In this document: positions 36,212 to 44,002 of the stretch, in pieces
Layout: the number at the start of each line of letters is the position of its first letter
How positions within the stretch are numbered: the first letter of the stretch is position 1
Origin: Rhizobium sp. NFR07
GTDB taxonomy: Bacteria > Pseudomonadota > Alphaproteobacteria > Rhizobiales > Rhizobiaceae
Direction of reading: 5' to 3'
DNA: 64,000 bases
NCBI RefSeq assembly: GCF_900111905.1
Contig: NZ_FOKM01000008.1
Location: 124,001-188,000 of the forward strand
Notes under the pieces: generated by a model
Seen by the model: only the letters and a program-made list of their open reading frames with translations
Database searches by the model: none
What the model was told of the DNA's origin: nothing
Program-made: the position numbers and the translations under genes

Positions 36212-38044
36212 ATGACCACGAAGCCTTTTTCCCCACTCTATCCTCCGGAGCCGGCCGATCCCGTCCAGCGGGCCTTTCTCGGCGTCGAGCGATCGGCTGG
36301 CGACCAGCGCTGGGTGTCGCGCCTCGATCAGGCAGCCCAGAACAGGGCTCTTGCCATGGCCCAGGTCCACGGTATCCCCGAAATCGTCGCAAGGGTGCTG
36401 GCGGGACGAGGCGTTGGCCTCGACGATGCCCTCGCTTTCCTCGATCCGACGATCCGGTCGCTGATGCCCGAGCCTTTTTCGCTGACGGATTGCAGCAAAG
36501 CGGCCGCGCGGATCATGGCCGCCATCCGCAATCGGGAAAGGGTAGCGATCTTCGGCGACTACGATGTCGACGGCGCGTCATCCTCGGCGCTTCTCTATCG
36601 CTTCCTCAAGCATTTCGATGTGGACGCCGAAATCTACATTCCCGATCGCATATTCGAAGGCTACGGGCCGAACGTTGCGGCCATGGAACAGCTTATCGAT
36701 CGCGGTGCCGGCCTGATCGTCACCGTCGATTGCGGCTCCACAAGCCATGAATCGCTTGCCGCGGCGGCCGCGAGGGGCTGCGATGTCGTGGTGATCGATC
36801 ACCACCAGATGGGACACGAACTCCCGACAGCCGTTGCGCTCGTCAATCCGAACCGAGAGGACGACCTTTCCGGCCAGGGCCATCTCTGCGCCGCCGGCGT
36901 CGTGTTCATGGTGCTGGTGGGGACGGCTCGCATGTTGCGCGAAGCGGGAGACCGGCGCGCGGCAAGCCTCGACCTGCTTTCGTGGATTGATCTCGTGGCG
37001 CTCGCGACCGTCTGCGATGTCGTGCCGTTGAAGGGGCTGAACCGCGCCTATGTGGTCAAGGGCCTTGTTGCCGCGCGCCATATGTCCAATGCCGGTCTCG
37101 CGGCACTGTTCCGCAAGGCCGGCCTGGCCGGGCCCGTCACGCCCTATCATTTCGGCTTCCTCATCGGTCCGCGAATCAACGCCGGCGGGCGCATCAGCGA
37201 TGCGGCGCTTGGAAGCCGCCTGCTGACGCTCGACGATACGGTGGAAGCGGAGGAAATTGCGGCGCGCCTCGATGAACTCAATCGCGAGCGCCAGGCCATG
37301 GAGGCAGCGATGCTCGCCGAGGCCGAGGCCGAAGTGCTGGCGGAATATGGCGACGGGGAGGGGGCGAGTGTTCTCGTGACTGCCCGCGAGAACTGGCACC
37401 CGGGCATCGTCGGCCTGCTTGCGGCGCGCCTGAAGGAGAAGTTCAAGCGGCCGGCCTTCGCAATCGCCTTCGATCCGTCGGGCAAGGGAACCGGTTCCGG
37501 CCGGTCCATCAATGGTTTCGACATGGGGCATATGGTGCGCGAAGCCGTTGAGACGGGGCTGCTGGTCAAGGGGGGCGGCCACGCCATGGCAGCTGGATTG
37601 ACCGTCGAGCGATCAAAACTTGGCGCTCTGCGTGCCTTCTTCGAGGAGAAGGCATCCGAACGTGTTCCCTCGCTGGTCGCCAGCCATTCCTTGAAGATCG
37701 ACGGCGCGCTTTCCGCGTCGGGCGCGACGGTCGAGCTTTTCGATCAACTGGAAAAGGCCGGACCTTATGGATCGGGACATCCGCAGCCGGTCTTCGCTCT
37801 TCCTGCTCATAGATTGAAGGATGCGCGTCAGGTCGGGACGGCACATATCAAGATCACGCTGGAGGCGGCCGACGGCACGCGTCTTGACGGAATCGCGTTC
37901 CGCGCCGTTGATACGCCGCTCGGCAACCTTCTGCTCAAGGCCCGTGGTTTGCAGATTCATGCCGCCGGAAGCCTGAGCGCCGATTACTGGCAGGGCAACA
38001 GACGCGTCCAGCTTCGGCTTCTGGATGCCGCGCCATCGAATTGA
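36212..38044 (+). CDS. recJ: Single-stranded-DNA-specific exonuclease RecJ
   Basis: A 610-residue 5'-3' exonuclease of DNA repair. The DHH-phosphoesterase motifs are intact: FGDYDVDGASSSALL, VTVDCGS, VVIDHHQMG and ALVNPN. The DHHA1 domain has FLIGPRINAGGRISDAALG and the glycine motif KGGGHAMAAGLTV. The C-terminal OB-fold (ARQVGTAHIKITLEAADGTR) completes it. The length is normal for the family. It starts 72 bases after the small membrane protein gene. Confidence 0.96.
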   Translation: MTTKPFSPLYPPEPADPVQRAFLGVERSAGDQRWVSRLDQAAQNRALAMAQVHGIPEIVARVLAGRGVGLDDALAFLDPTIRSLMPEPFSLTDCSKAAARIMAAIRNRERVAIFGDYDVDGASSSALLYRFLKHFDVDAEIYIPDRIFEGYGPNVAAMEQLIDRGAGLIVTVDCGSTSHESLAAAAARGCDVVVIDHHQMGHELPTAVALVNPNREDDLSGQGHLCAAGVVFMVLVGTARMLREAGDRRAASLDLLSWIDLVALATVCDVVPLKGLNRAYVVKGLVAARHMSNAGLAALFRKAGLAGPVTPYHFGFLIGPRINAGGRISDAALGSRLLTLDDTVEAEEIAARLDELNRERQAMEAAMLAEAEAEVLAEYGDGEGASVLVTARENWHPGIVGLLAARLKEKFKRPAFAIAFDPSGKGTGSGRSINGFDMGHMVREAVETGLLVKGGGHAMAAGLTVERSKLGALRAFFEEKASERVPSLVASHSLKIDGALSASGATVELFDQLEKAGPYGSGHPQPVFALPAHRLKDARQVGTAHIKITLEAADGTRLDGIAFRAVDTPLGNLLLKARGLQIHAAGSLSADYWQGNRRVQLRLLDAAPSN

Positions 38045-38088
38045 TGACTGCGTCGAGGCGCGTCGTGGCTGAAAACATGAGGGGGAGG

Positions 38089-38163
38089 TGGCACGCCCTA
38101 GGGGAGTCGAACCCCTCTTTTCAGAATGAAAATCTGACGTCCTAACCGATAGACGAAGGGCGC
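38089..38163 (-). tRNA. tRNA-Glu (UUC), copy 1
   Basis: A 75-base tRNA including an encoded CCA end. On the minus strand the acceptor begins GCGCCCT, the anticodon stem-loop is CAGATTTTCATTCTG with anticodon TTC, and the T arm is GAGGGGTTCGACTCCCC. The sequence is identical to the two copies on its right. Confidence 0.97.
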
Positions 38164-38179
38164 GTGCTGGTGAGCGCTC

Positions 38180-38207
38180 TATTAGGGGGATGGATCGAAG
38201 ACCGCAA
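38180..38207 (-). promoter_or_regulatory. Promoter of tRNA-Glu copy 1
   Basis: On the minus strand TTGCGG (38207-38202), 16 bases, CTAATA (38185-38180). The -35 and spacing match copy 2; the -10 is a weaker variant. Confidence 0.5.
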
Positions 38208-38306
38208 GCGAAAAATGCAGCTTTTCCCCAGGATCGACGGGGAAATATCGCGCGTTCGCAGGTGGCGAATTGGATCGCGCAAACAATGACTTGAGAGAAG
38301 GAGAAG

Positions 38307-38381
38307 TGGCACGCCCTAGGGGAGTCGAACCCCTCTTTTCAGAATGAAAATCTGACGTCCTAACCGATAGACGAAGGGCGC
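38307..38381 (-). tRNA. tRNA-Glu (UUC), copy 2
   Basis: Identical in all 75 bases to copies 1 and 3, with anticodon TTC and an encoded CCA. It lies 218 bases from copy 1. Confidence 0.97.
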
Positions 38382-38397
38382 GTGTTGGTGAGCGCCC

Positions 38398-38425
38398 TTA
38401 TAGGGGCGAGGATCAAAGACCGCAA
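38398..38425 (-). promoter_or_regulatory. Promoter of tRNA-Glu copy 2
   Basis: On the minus strand TTGCGG (38425-38420), 16-base spacer, CTATAA (38403-38398), then a GC-rich stretch (GGGCGCTC) before the tRNA 5' end 17 bases on. Confidence 0.6.
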
Positions 38426-38525
38426 GCGCTAAAATGCACTTTTTTTACCGCCGGCATCTCAAAATGAATCGTCTCGGAAAAATCCGATTCCGCGATTTCA
38501 AACAATGACTTGAGAGGAGGATAAG

Positions 38526-38600
38526 TGGCACGCCCTAGGGGAGTCGAACCCCTCTTTTCAGAATGAAAATCTGACGTCCTAACCGATAGACGAAGGGCGC
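38526..38600 (-). tRNA. tRNA-Glu (UUC), copy 3
   Basis: Identical to copies 1 and 2, 219 bases from copy 2. First of the three in transcription order on the minus strand. Confidence 0.97.
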
Positions 38601-38616
38601 GTGTTGGTGAGCGCCC

Positions 38617-38644
38617 TTATAGAGAGGTGATTTCTTTCCGGCAA
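38617..38644 (-). promoter_or_regulatory. Promoter of tRNA-Glu copy 3
   Basis: On the minus strand TTGCCG (38644-38639), 16-base spacer, CTATAA (38622-38617). The -35 overlaps an inverted repeat TTTCCGGC/GCCGGAAA (38635-38652). Confidence 0.55.
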
Positions 38645-38720
38645 GCCGGAAAACGCGGTTTTTTGCAAAAAAATGACAGCTGTGAACGAAAGTATCGTCC
38701 AGCAAGAAAAAGACGAGAAA

Positions 38721-39296
38721 TCAGCAGCTTAGCGGGGCGCCGTTGGCGTCGGTGCCGCAATTGGTCGGCTGTGCGCTGAAGACGCTCTTGTTTGCGGCAT
38801 TCAGATGGCCGCTCGGCGGAGCCGATACCGTCCCTCCTGCCGCTGATGCAGCGGTGCCGTCGCTCATTTGTGTTGGTGGAGGCGCTGGTGCCGTCGGTGA
38901 GGAGAAGATGCTGAAGCTTCCGGCCCGAACTCCGGTGGGCTGGGTTGCAAGGCCCGAGATGGATGGGGATGCCTGCCCGGGCATCGTGCCCTCCGGCAGG
39001 CCGGCAGCGTTGGCCTGTCCGCCGGCAGGCATGCGATTTCCAGTCTGCGCCTGGCGCGTGCCCGTCGAGACCATAGGGTCTACATACTTGCCGGAGACAG
39101 CGGTGCCGCCCTTGGCGGGAACTTCCCTGGAATCGGCGGCAGCTGCTTCGGCCGTGCCATCCCCGGCATCGGCCGTCTTGCCGGTCGTGCTGCATGAGGT
39201 GAGAATCACGACGCAGCACGCGGTTAGCGCGATGCGGGCGTGCCGACCACGGAGGCGAATGATGTTTTTCCCGGCGACGGCCTTGTCCACTGGCAT
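38721..39296 (-). CDS. Hypothetical lipoprotein, alanine/proline/serine-rich
   Basis: About 191 residues. A hydrophobic stretch IALTACCVVILTSCS carries a lipobox at TSC, so it should be a lipoprotein. The mature chain is low-complexity (A, G, P, S, T) with two C-terminal cysteines (TNCGTDANGAPLSC) that could pair. No family recognised. Start uncertain: ATG 39296 has AGGGG too close, a GTG at 39290 would have it at good spacing, and the frame is open to a TTG at 39323. It lies upstream of the tRNA-Glu cluster on the same strand. Confidence 0.6.
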   Translation of the reverse strand: MPVDKAVAGKNIIRLRGRHARIALTACCVVILTSCSTTGKTADAGDGTAEAAAADSREVPAKGGTAVSGKYVDPMVSTGTRQAQTGNRMPAGGQANAAGLPEGTMPGQASPSISGLATQPTGVRAGSFSIFSSPTAPAPPPTQMSDGTAASAAGGTVSAPPSGHLNAANKSVFSAQPTNCGTDANGAPLSC

Positions 39297-39379
39297 GCCC
39301 CTGATGCGCGAATCACGCGGCAAGAATCACCGCGATGACATCTGATGGCAAGGGGCGGGCAGGGCAATTGCCTGGGGAT

Positions 39380-39409
39380 GGCGGCGGCGGCAAACGGGCC
39401 GCCGCCGCC
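39380..39409. other. Perfect GC-only hairpin downstream of gloA
   Basis: (GGC)4 at 39380-39391 pairs with (GCC)4 at 39398-39409, a perfect 12-bp stem with loop AAACGG. It lies 6 bases beyond the gloA stop on the minus strand. There is no T tract, but the stem is extremely stable and is probably a 3'-end or termination structure. Confidence 0.7.
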
Positions 39410-39415
39410 AGAATG

Positions 39416-39856
39416 TTACCAGCTGCCGGTGTTCGGCATCGATGCCCAGGGCTCGGCAGAAGGAAGGCTGCCGTCCTTCTGCAGGATCTCGATCGAGATG
39501 CCGTCCGGCGAGCGAACGAAGGCCATGCGGCCGTCCCGCGGCGGGCGGTTGATCGTCACGCCGTTCTTCTGCAGGTGCTCGCAGAATTCGTAGATATTAT
39601 CGACTTCATAGGCGAGGTGGCCGAAGTTGCGCCCGCCCGTATAGTCCTCGGTATCCCAGTTGAATGTGAGCTCGATACAGGGCGCGAGTTTCTCCTTCGC
39701 CTCGCCGAGATCGTCGCGCGCGGCGAGGAAGACGAGCGTGAAGCGGCCCTGCTCGTTGTCGATTCTGCGGATCTCTTTCAGTCCGAAGATCGTTGTGTAG
39801 AAATGAAGAGAAGCATCCAGATCTTTGACCCGGACCATGGTATGAAGATAGCGCAT
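39416..39856 (-). CDS. gloA: Lactoylglutathione lyase (glyoxalase I)
   Basis: A 146-residue enzyme that turns the methylglyoxal-glutathione adduct into S-lactoylglutathione. It begins [20 protein letters not shown]. Metal ligands are His5 (LHTMV), Glu in CIELTFNW, His in NFGHLAYEV, and Glu in GISIEILQK. The length is normal. GGGGGCAG precedes the ATG at 39856, which lies inside a longer open frame. Confidence 0.93.
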   Translation of the reverse strand: MRYLHTMVRVKDLDASLHFYTTIFGLKEIRRIDNEQGRFTLVFLAARDDLGEAKEKLAPCIELTFNWDTEDYTGGRNFGHLAYEVDNIYEFCEHLQKNGVTINRPPRDGRMAFVRSPDGISIEILQKDGSLPSAEPWASMPNTGSW

Positions 39857-40053
39857 TTCTGCCCCCTGATGATGCGGTTTGGCCGCTGGGGATATGGAGC
39901 AGGCACCAGTTTGGAGCAAGCCACCAGCAATAGAAAGAGGATGAATAAGAAGAAGACGGGACTTGCGCTGGACGGTTGGCGCGATGTTAATCTATCCTCT
40001 AAGAATCAGTTAACCGTCAGGTAGTGGCGCGTAACCGAGGGGCCGACAGGGAT

Positions 40054-40632
40054 ATGGCAGACAGGATGTCATCGAAGGGCGTCGTCAGTTTCGAGGAGCT
40101 TGCAGGCGAGCCTGTGGACCTCATCGAAATCACGGGCGTCGTGAAATGGTTCGATGTCGCCAAGGGCTTTGGCTTCATCGTACCCGACAATGGAATGCAG
40201 GACGTGTTGTTGCACGTCACCTGCCTGCGCCGGGACGGCTATCAGACGATCCTGGAAGGCACGCGCATCGTCGCGATGATCCAGAAACGGGATCGCGGCT
40301 ATCAGGCTTTCCGCATTCTCTCGATGGACCAGTCGACGGCTGTCCATCCGTCGCAATTGCCTCCGATCCGCACGCATGTTCAGGTGACGCCGACGAGTGG
40401 CCTGGAACGGGCATTGGTCAAGTGGTTCAACCGCACCAAGGGGTTCGGCTTCCTGACGCGCGGCGAGGGAACCGAGGACATCTTCGTTCACATGGAGACG
40501 CTGCGTCGCTTCGGTCTCACCGAATTGCGGCCCGGACAGGTGGTTCTCGTGCGCTTCGGGCCTGGCGACAAGGGGTTGATGGCGGCGGAGATTCATCCGG
40601 ATAACGTCGCGCCCGTAGGCCGGTCGCACTGA
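40054..40632 (+). CDS. Cold-shock protein with two CSD domains
   Basis: A 192-residue protein with two cold-shock domains in tandem. The first, GVVKWFDVAKGFGFIVPDNG, keeps RNP1-type KGFGFI but has LLHV in place of the usual FVH. The second, ALVKWFNRTKGFGFLTRGEG with DIFVHMETL, is canonical. Such proteins bind single-stranded nucleic acid. The tandem form is common in rhizobia. The ATG at 40054 is chosen; a GTG at 40024 and an ATG at 40066 are also in frame. The next gene begins two bases after the stop. Confidence 0.9.
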   Translation: MADRMSSKGVVSFEELAGEPVDLIEITGVVKWFDVAKGFGFIVPDNGMQDVLLHVTCLRRDGYQTILEGTRIVAMIQKRDRGYQAFRILSMDQSTAVHPSQLPPIRTHVQVTPTSGLERALVKWFNRTKGFGFLTRGEGTEDIFVHMETLRRFGLTELRPGQVVLVRFGPGDKGLMAAEIHPDNVAPVGRSH

Positions 40633-40634
40633 CG

Positions 40635-41126
40635 ATGGGCGCGATCGCTTCTTGCCTGGTGAGGGGCGTCGCTCTGGCGTTTTTCCTGGTGTTCGCCTTC
40701 GCGGCGTCAGCTCAGGATGCCACGCAGGACGTCAAGTTCTCGAAAGCGGAATTGACGATCAAGACGGCCGGCGGCCGTTATTATCCCTTCAGCGTGGAAC
40801 TGGCTCTCGACGACGCGCAACGCGCACACGGACTGATGTTCCGCGAGAAGATGGACGCCGACCACGGCATGCTGTTTGATTTCGGCTCGATACGTCGCGT
40901 GTCGATGTGGATGGAAAATACGGTTCTCGCGCTCGACATGGTCTTCATCCGGTCCGATGGCACGATTTCCCACATCCATCAGAATGCTGTTCCGTATTCC
41001 CGCGACATCATCGATTCGCACGGGCCGGTGAAATACGTGCTGGAATTGAACGCTGGCCGCACGCGAGCGCTCGGCATCAGGGTCGGCGACAAGGTAATCG
41101 GCGCCCCGCTCGGCACCAGCGGCTGA
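40635..41126 (+). CDS. Exported DUF192 family protein
   Basis: A 163-residue protein with a signal peptide (residues 1-26, ending AASAQ). The DUF192 signature is clear: AHGLMFREKMDADHGMLFDF, then VSMWMENTVLALDMVFIRSD and VKYVLELNAGRTRALGIRVG. The family is exported or periplasmic with unknown function. It is probably translated with the cold-shock gene just before it, an order I recall in other rhizobia. Confidence 0.92.
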   Translation: MGAIASCLVRGVALAFFLVFAFAASAQDATQDVKFSKAELTIKTAGGRYYPFSVELALDDAQRAHGLMFREKMDADHGMLFDFGSIRRVSMWMENTVLALDMVFIRSDGTISHIHQNAVPYSRDIIDSHGPVKYVLELNAGRTRALGIRVGDKVIGAPLGTSG

Positions 41127-41178
41127 GCCTCAGCAGCAAGTCGTCAATCGCTATCCAAAGATTTCGTCGTTTTTGCTG

Positions 41179-41207
41179 TTGCGGCCTTCACAGGAACCGT
41201 GTATCTC
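41179..41207 (+). promoter_or_regulatory. Promoter of tRNA-Pro
   Basis: TTGCGG (41179-41184), 17-base spacer, TATCTC (41202-41207), 16 bases before the mature tRNA. The -35 hexamer is the same as that of two tRNA-Glu copies in this window. Confidence 0.5.
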
Positions 41208-41223
41208 GCCAACACCCTTGGAA

Positions 41224-41300
<77 letters not shown>

Positions 41301-41329
41301 TGGAAATCCTTGAAACAAAAGGATTTCCA
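41301..41329 (+). other. Hairpin directly after tRNA-Pro
   Basis: TGGAAATCCTT (41301-41311), loop GAAACAA, AAGGATTTCCA (41319-41329): a perfect 11-bp stem starting at the base after CCA. It is followed by AATTTCCCC rather than a T tract. It may end the tRNA transcript. Confidence 0.65.
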
Positions 41330-41374
41330 AATTTCCCCTTCATTGATTTCATCTTGCCGCTAATGCGTTGTGAG

Positions 41375-41412
41375 AGAAGACAGCTTCAGATGGCCAGCCA
41401 TCCCTGTCTTCT
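41375..41412. other. Compound hairpin in the tRNA-Pro/pdxJ gap
   Basis: Outer stem AGAAGACAG/CTGTCTTCT (9 bp, 41375-41383 with 41404-41412), inner stem GATGG/CCATC (41389-41393 with 41398-41402), loop CCAG. No ORF with an RBS is seen in the 448 bases between the tRNA and pdxJ. Confidence 0.5.
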
Positions 41413-41529
41413 GCAATCTGCCGCTCGCGTGGCGCTCAGCACGTCTCCACAATACTAGCTTCCACTCGCCGATAAGCTATCCGAATTTGGGGGAAGTCGC
41501 GTTGCCCCGGGGGCTGCGAAACGGGGATA

Positions 41530-41589
41530 GAATTCGCCAAGTTGATCCTCAGCCGCCGCCTCAGCTTGGTGGACCAACTCGGCGAATTC
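41530..41589. repeat. Long inverted repeat in the tRNA-Pro/pdxJ gap
   Basis: GAATTCGCCAAGTTG (41530-41544) and CAACTCGGCGAATTC (41575-41589) pair over 15 bases with one mismatch around a 30-base centre. It could be an RNA hairpin or a mobile-element remnant. The 150 bases that follow, up to pdxJ, contain AT-rich sequence but nothing else I can call. Confidence 0.5.
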
Positions 41590-41748
41590 CATTAGGAAAA
41601 ACTAAAATAAAACTTGATGAAACGCAAGTGTCGGCGCTGCCGAAATCGCCATGAAAATTCTTCATGGTTTTGATCTCTCCGGATAGATGGTTTTCCGGTG
41701 GCGCTTCGCTTATGAAGGCTCGACCTGTTTCACGATCGGATTGCGCCC

Positions 41749-42501
41749 ATGCCCACGTCATTGTCCGTCAACCTCAACGCCGTCGCCATGTTGCGCAATC
41801 GCCGCGACCTGCCTTGGCCGAGTGTCGAGGGGCTTGGACGGATCGCGCTACTGGCGGGGGCAGCCGGGTTGACGGTACATCCACGCCCCGACCAGCGCCA
41901 TATCCGCTTTTCCGACCTGCCGGTGATCCGCGCCCTGATCGATGACGAGTTTCCGCAGGCGGAATTCAACATCGAAGGTTATCCGAGCGAAGATTTCCTC
42001 GAGCTTTGCGAAAGGATCGAGCCCGAACAGGTCACGCTTGTTCCCGACGATCCGGCCCAGGCAACGTCCGATCACGGGTTTGACTTCCGCACCACAGGCG
42101 AGAAATTGAAGCCCATCGTTGCCCGCCTGAAGAAGTCAGGTATGCGCGTCTCGCTATTCGCCGATGGCGATGGCGACGTCGAGGCGGTGAGGCTCGCCAA
42201 GGCGACCGGCGCCGATCGCATCGAACTCTATACCGGCCCTTACGGCGGATGTTTCGATGACCCTCTGAAGGCGGCCGATATGCTCGATCGTCTCGGGCGC
42301 ACGGCTGATGCTGCCTTTGCCGAGGGTATGGGCGTCAATGCGGGGCACGATCTGACCGTCGCCAACCTGCCGGCGCTGGTCGCTCGCATTCCCGCGCTCG
42401 CGGAGGTCTCGATCGGTCACGGCCTGACCGCCGACGCGCTTGAATATGGCATGGCCGAAACCGTGAAGCGTTTCCGCCGCGCCTGCGGACAGGCCCTATA
42501 A
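41749..42501 (+). CDS. pdxJ: Pyridoxine 5'-phosphate synthase
   Basis: A 250-residue TIM-barrel enzyme that makes pyridoxine 5'-phosphate from 1-deoxyxylulose 5-phosphate and 3-amino-2-oxopropyl phosphate. Family signatures: [15 protein letters not shown] at the N-terminus, [13 protein letters not shown] near residue 40, [32 protein letters not shown], and the C-terminal [16 protein letters not shown]. The start at 41749 matches the family; the RBS is weak. Confidence 0.95.
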   Translation: MPTSLSVNLNAVAMLRNRRDLPWPSVEGLGRIALLAGAAGLTVHPRPDQRHIRFSDLPVIRALIDDEFPQAEFNIEGYPSEDFLELCERIEPEQVTLVPDDPAQATSDHGFDFRTTGEKLKPIVARLKKSGMRVSLFADGDGDVEAVRLAKATGADRIELYTGPYGGCFDDPLKAADMLDRLGRTADAAFAEGMGVNAGHDLTVANLPALVARIPALAEVSIGHGLTADALEYGMAETVKRFRRACGQAL

Positions 42502-42671
42502 AGCGCCGCGCAATCCCGTTCACGGGACCGCTGCTATGCGCTCGGCGCATTTGTCGCCGCCGTCAATCACGATAAGACAAAGTGACGCAGTTCCGTTCCG
42601 GCAGAACTCGCATATGAGCATGTTGCATCGCAACATTATCTTGTCATTCGTCAATCAGGAAGGCGCAGAAG

Positions 42672-43937
42672 GTGTCCAAGCATAGGATCGTTGTCGTTGG
42701 GGGAGGTTTCGGGGGATTGCAGACCGTGCATGGCCTCGACGGTGTCTCGGCCGACATCACGCTGATTGACCGGCGCAATCACCATCTGTTCCAGCCGCTT
42801 CTTTACCAGGTCGCGACGACCGTGCTGGCGACCTCCGAGATAGCCTGGCCTATCCGCCGGCTATATCGCGATCGCCGGGACGTCACGACCATGCTCGACG
42901 AGGTTCTGGGCGTCGACACCGAGGCGAAGATCGTCAAGCTCGCTTCGGGCCATCAGATTCCTTATGACACGCTGGTTCTCGCGACCGGCGCGCGCCATGC
43001 CTATTTCGGCCGCGACGAATGGGAAAAGGTGGCGCCGGGCCTGAAGACGCTGGAAGATGCCACGACGTTGCGCCGCCGCATCCTGCTTGCTTTCGAGCGT
43101 GCCGAGATGGCGGAGAAGACCGCCGAACTCGATGCAGATCTGACATTTGCGATCATCGGCGCCGGCCCGACCGGCGTCGAAATGGCCGGCATGATCGCCG
43201 AACTCGCCAACAAGGTGCTGCCGCGTGAATTTCGCAAGATCGACACGACCCGCACCCGCGTTATGCTGATCGAGGCAGGCCCGCGCGTCCTGCCTGCCTT
43301 CACCGAGGATCTTTCCGCCTATGCCAAGGGCGCGCTGGAAAAGCTCGGCGTGGAGGTTCACGTCGGCAAGCCGGTGACGGCAATTACCGAAGAAGGCGTG
43401 ACGGTGGGTGAAACCTTCATTCCCTGCAAGACCGTGATCTGGGCCGCAGGCGTTCAGGCCTCGCCGGCTGCCCGCTGGATCGGCTCCGAAGCCGACCGGG
43501 CGGGGCGCGCCATCGTCGGCCCCGACCTCTCGGTCGAAAAGGATCCGAGCATTTTCGTCATCGGCGACACGGCCTTCGTCAAGCAGGATGACGGCAAGCC
43601 GGTGCCGGGTATCGCGCCGGCGGCAAAGCAGCAGGGCTCGTATGTGGCCAAGGTGATCAAGGCACGGCTGGAGAACAAGCCGGCGCCGGCGCCGTTTCAC
43701 TACAAGCACCAGGGCAGCCTCGCGACCATCGGCAAGCGTGCGGCCGTCATCGACTTTGGCAAGATCAAGCTCACCGGTGGAATTGCCTGGTGGATATGGG
43801 GCCTTGCCCACATCTATTTCCTGATCGGCACGCGCTCGCGTTTCGCCGTCGCCTGGAGCTGGCTGTGGATCTATCTCTCGGGCCAGCACAGCGCCCGCCT
43901 CATCACCCAGAAGGAAACGCTCAAGGACGAATCCTGA
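42672..43937 (+). CDS. Type II NADH dehydrogenase-like flavoprotein
   Basis: A 421-residue FAD-dependent oxidoreductase with two dinucleotide folds: IVVVGGGFGGLQTVHGL at the N-terminus and FAIIGAGPTGVEMAGMIAEL near residue 160. DRRNHHLFQPLLYQVAT and the late FVIGDTAFV segment are typical of NDH-2. A hydrophobic C-terminal region (WWIWGLAHIYFLIGTRSRFA) probably anchors it to the membrane. It oxidises NADH and passes electrons to quinone without proton pumping. GTG start at 42672 with AGGAAGG 10 bases ahead. Confidence 0.9.
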   Translation: MSKHRIVVVGGGFGGLQTVHGLDGVSADITLIDRRNHHLFQPLLYQVATTVLATSEIAWPIRRLYRDRRDVTTMLDEVLGVDTEAKIVKLASGHQIPYDTLVLATGARHAYFGRDEWEKVAPGLKTLEDATTLRRRILLAFERAEMAEKTAELDADLTFAIIGAGPTGVEMAGMIAELANKVLPREFRKIDTTRTRVMLIEAGPRVLPAFTEDLSAYAKGALEKLGVEVHVGKPVTAITEEGVTVGETFIPCKTVIWAAGVQASPAARWIGSEADRAGRAIVGPDLSVEKDPSIFVIGDTAFVKQDDGKPVPGIAPAAKQQGSYVAKVIKARLENKPAPAPFHYKHQGSLATIGKRAAVIDFGKIKLTGGIAWWIWGLAHIYFLIGTRSRFAVAWSWLWIYLSGQHSARLITQKETLKDES

Positions 43938-43964
43938 GTTTTCTTCCAGGCCGGTTTGAAAAGA

Positions 43965-43999
43965 TCCGTAGCCGGTGTAGTAGCCGGCTACGGATTTTG
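43965..43999. terminator. Bidirectional terminator between convergent genes
   Basis: ATCCGTAGCCGG (43965-43976) with CCGGCTACGGAT (43985-43996): a perfect 12-bp stem, 8-base loop, then TTT on the plus strand. On the minus strand the stem is followed by CTTTTC. Shared by the NDH-2 and quinone reductase genes. Confidence 0.85.
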
Positions 44000-44002
44000 C
44001 TT

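Noticed and set aside
38089..38600. CRISPR-like array (regular repeats of about 75 bases)
   Set aside because: The repeats are tRNA-Glu genes with a full cloverleaf and CCA, and the spacers are 143-144 bases; only three units.
41370..41654. 94-codon ORF between tRNA-Pro and pdxJ
   Set aside because: No RBS, no domain, and it runs through two inverted repeats; more likely non-coding.
42600..42671. FNR- or CRP-type site upstream of the NDH-2 gene (GTTGCATCGCAAC region)
   Set aside because: The dyad is short and does not match either consensus well enough to call.
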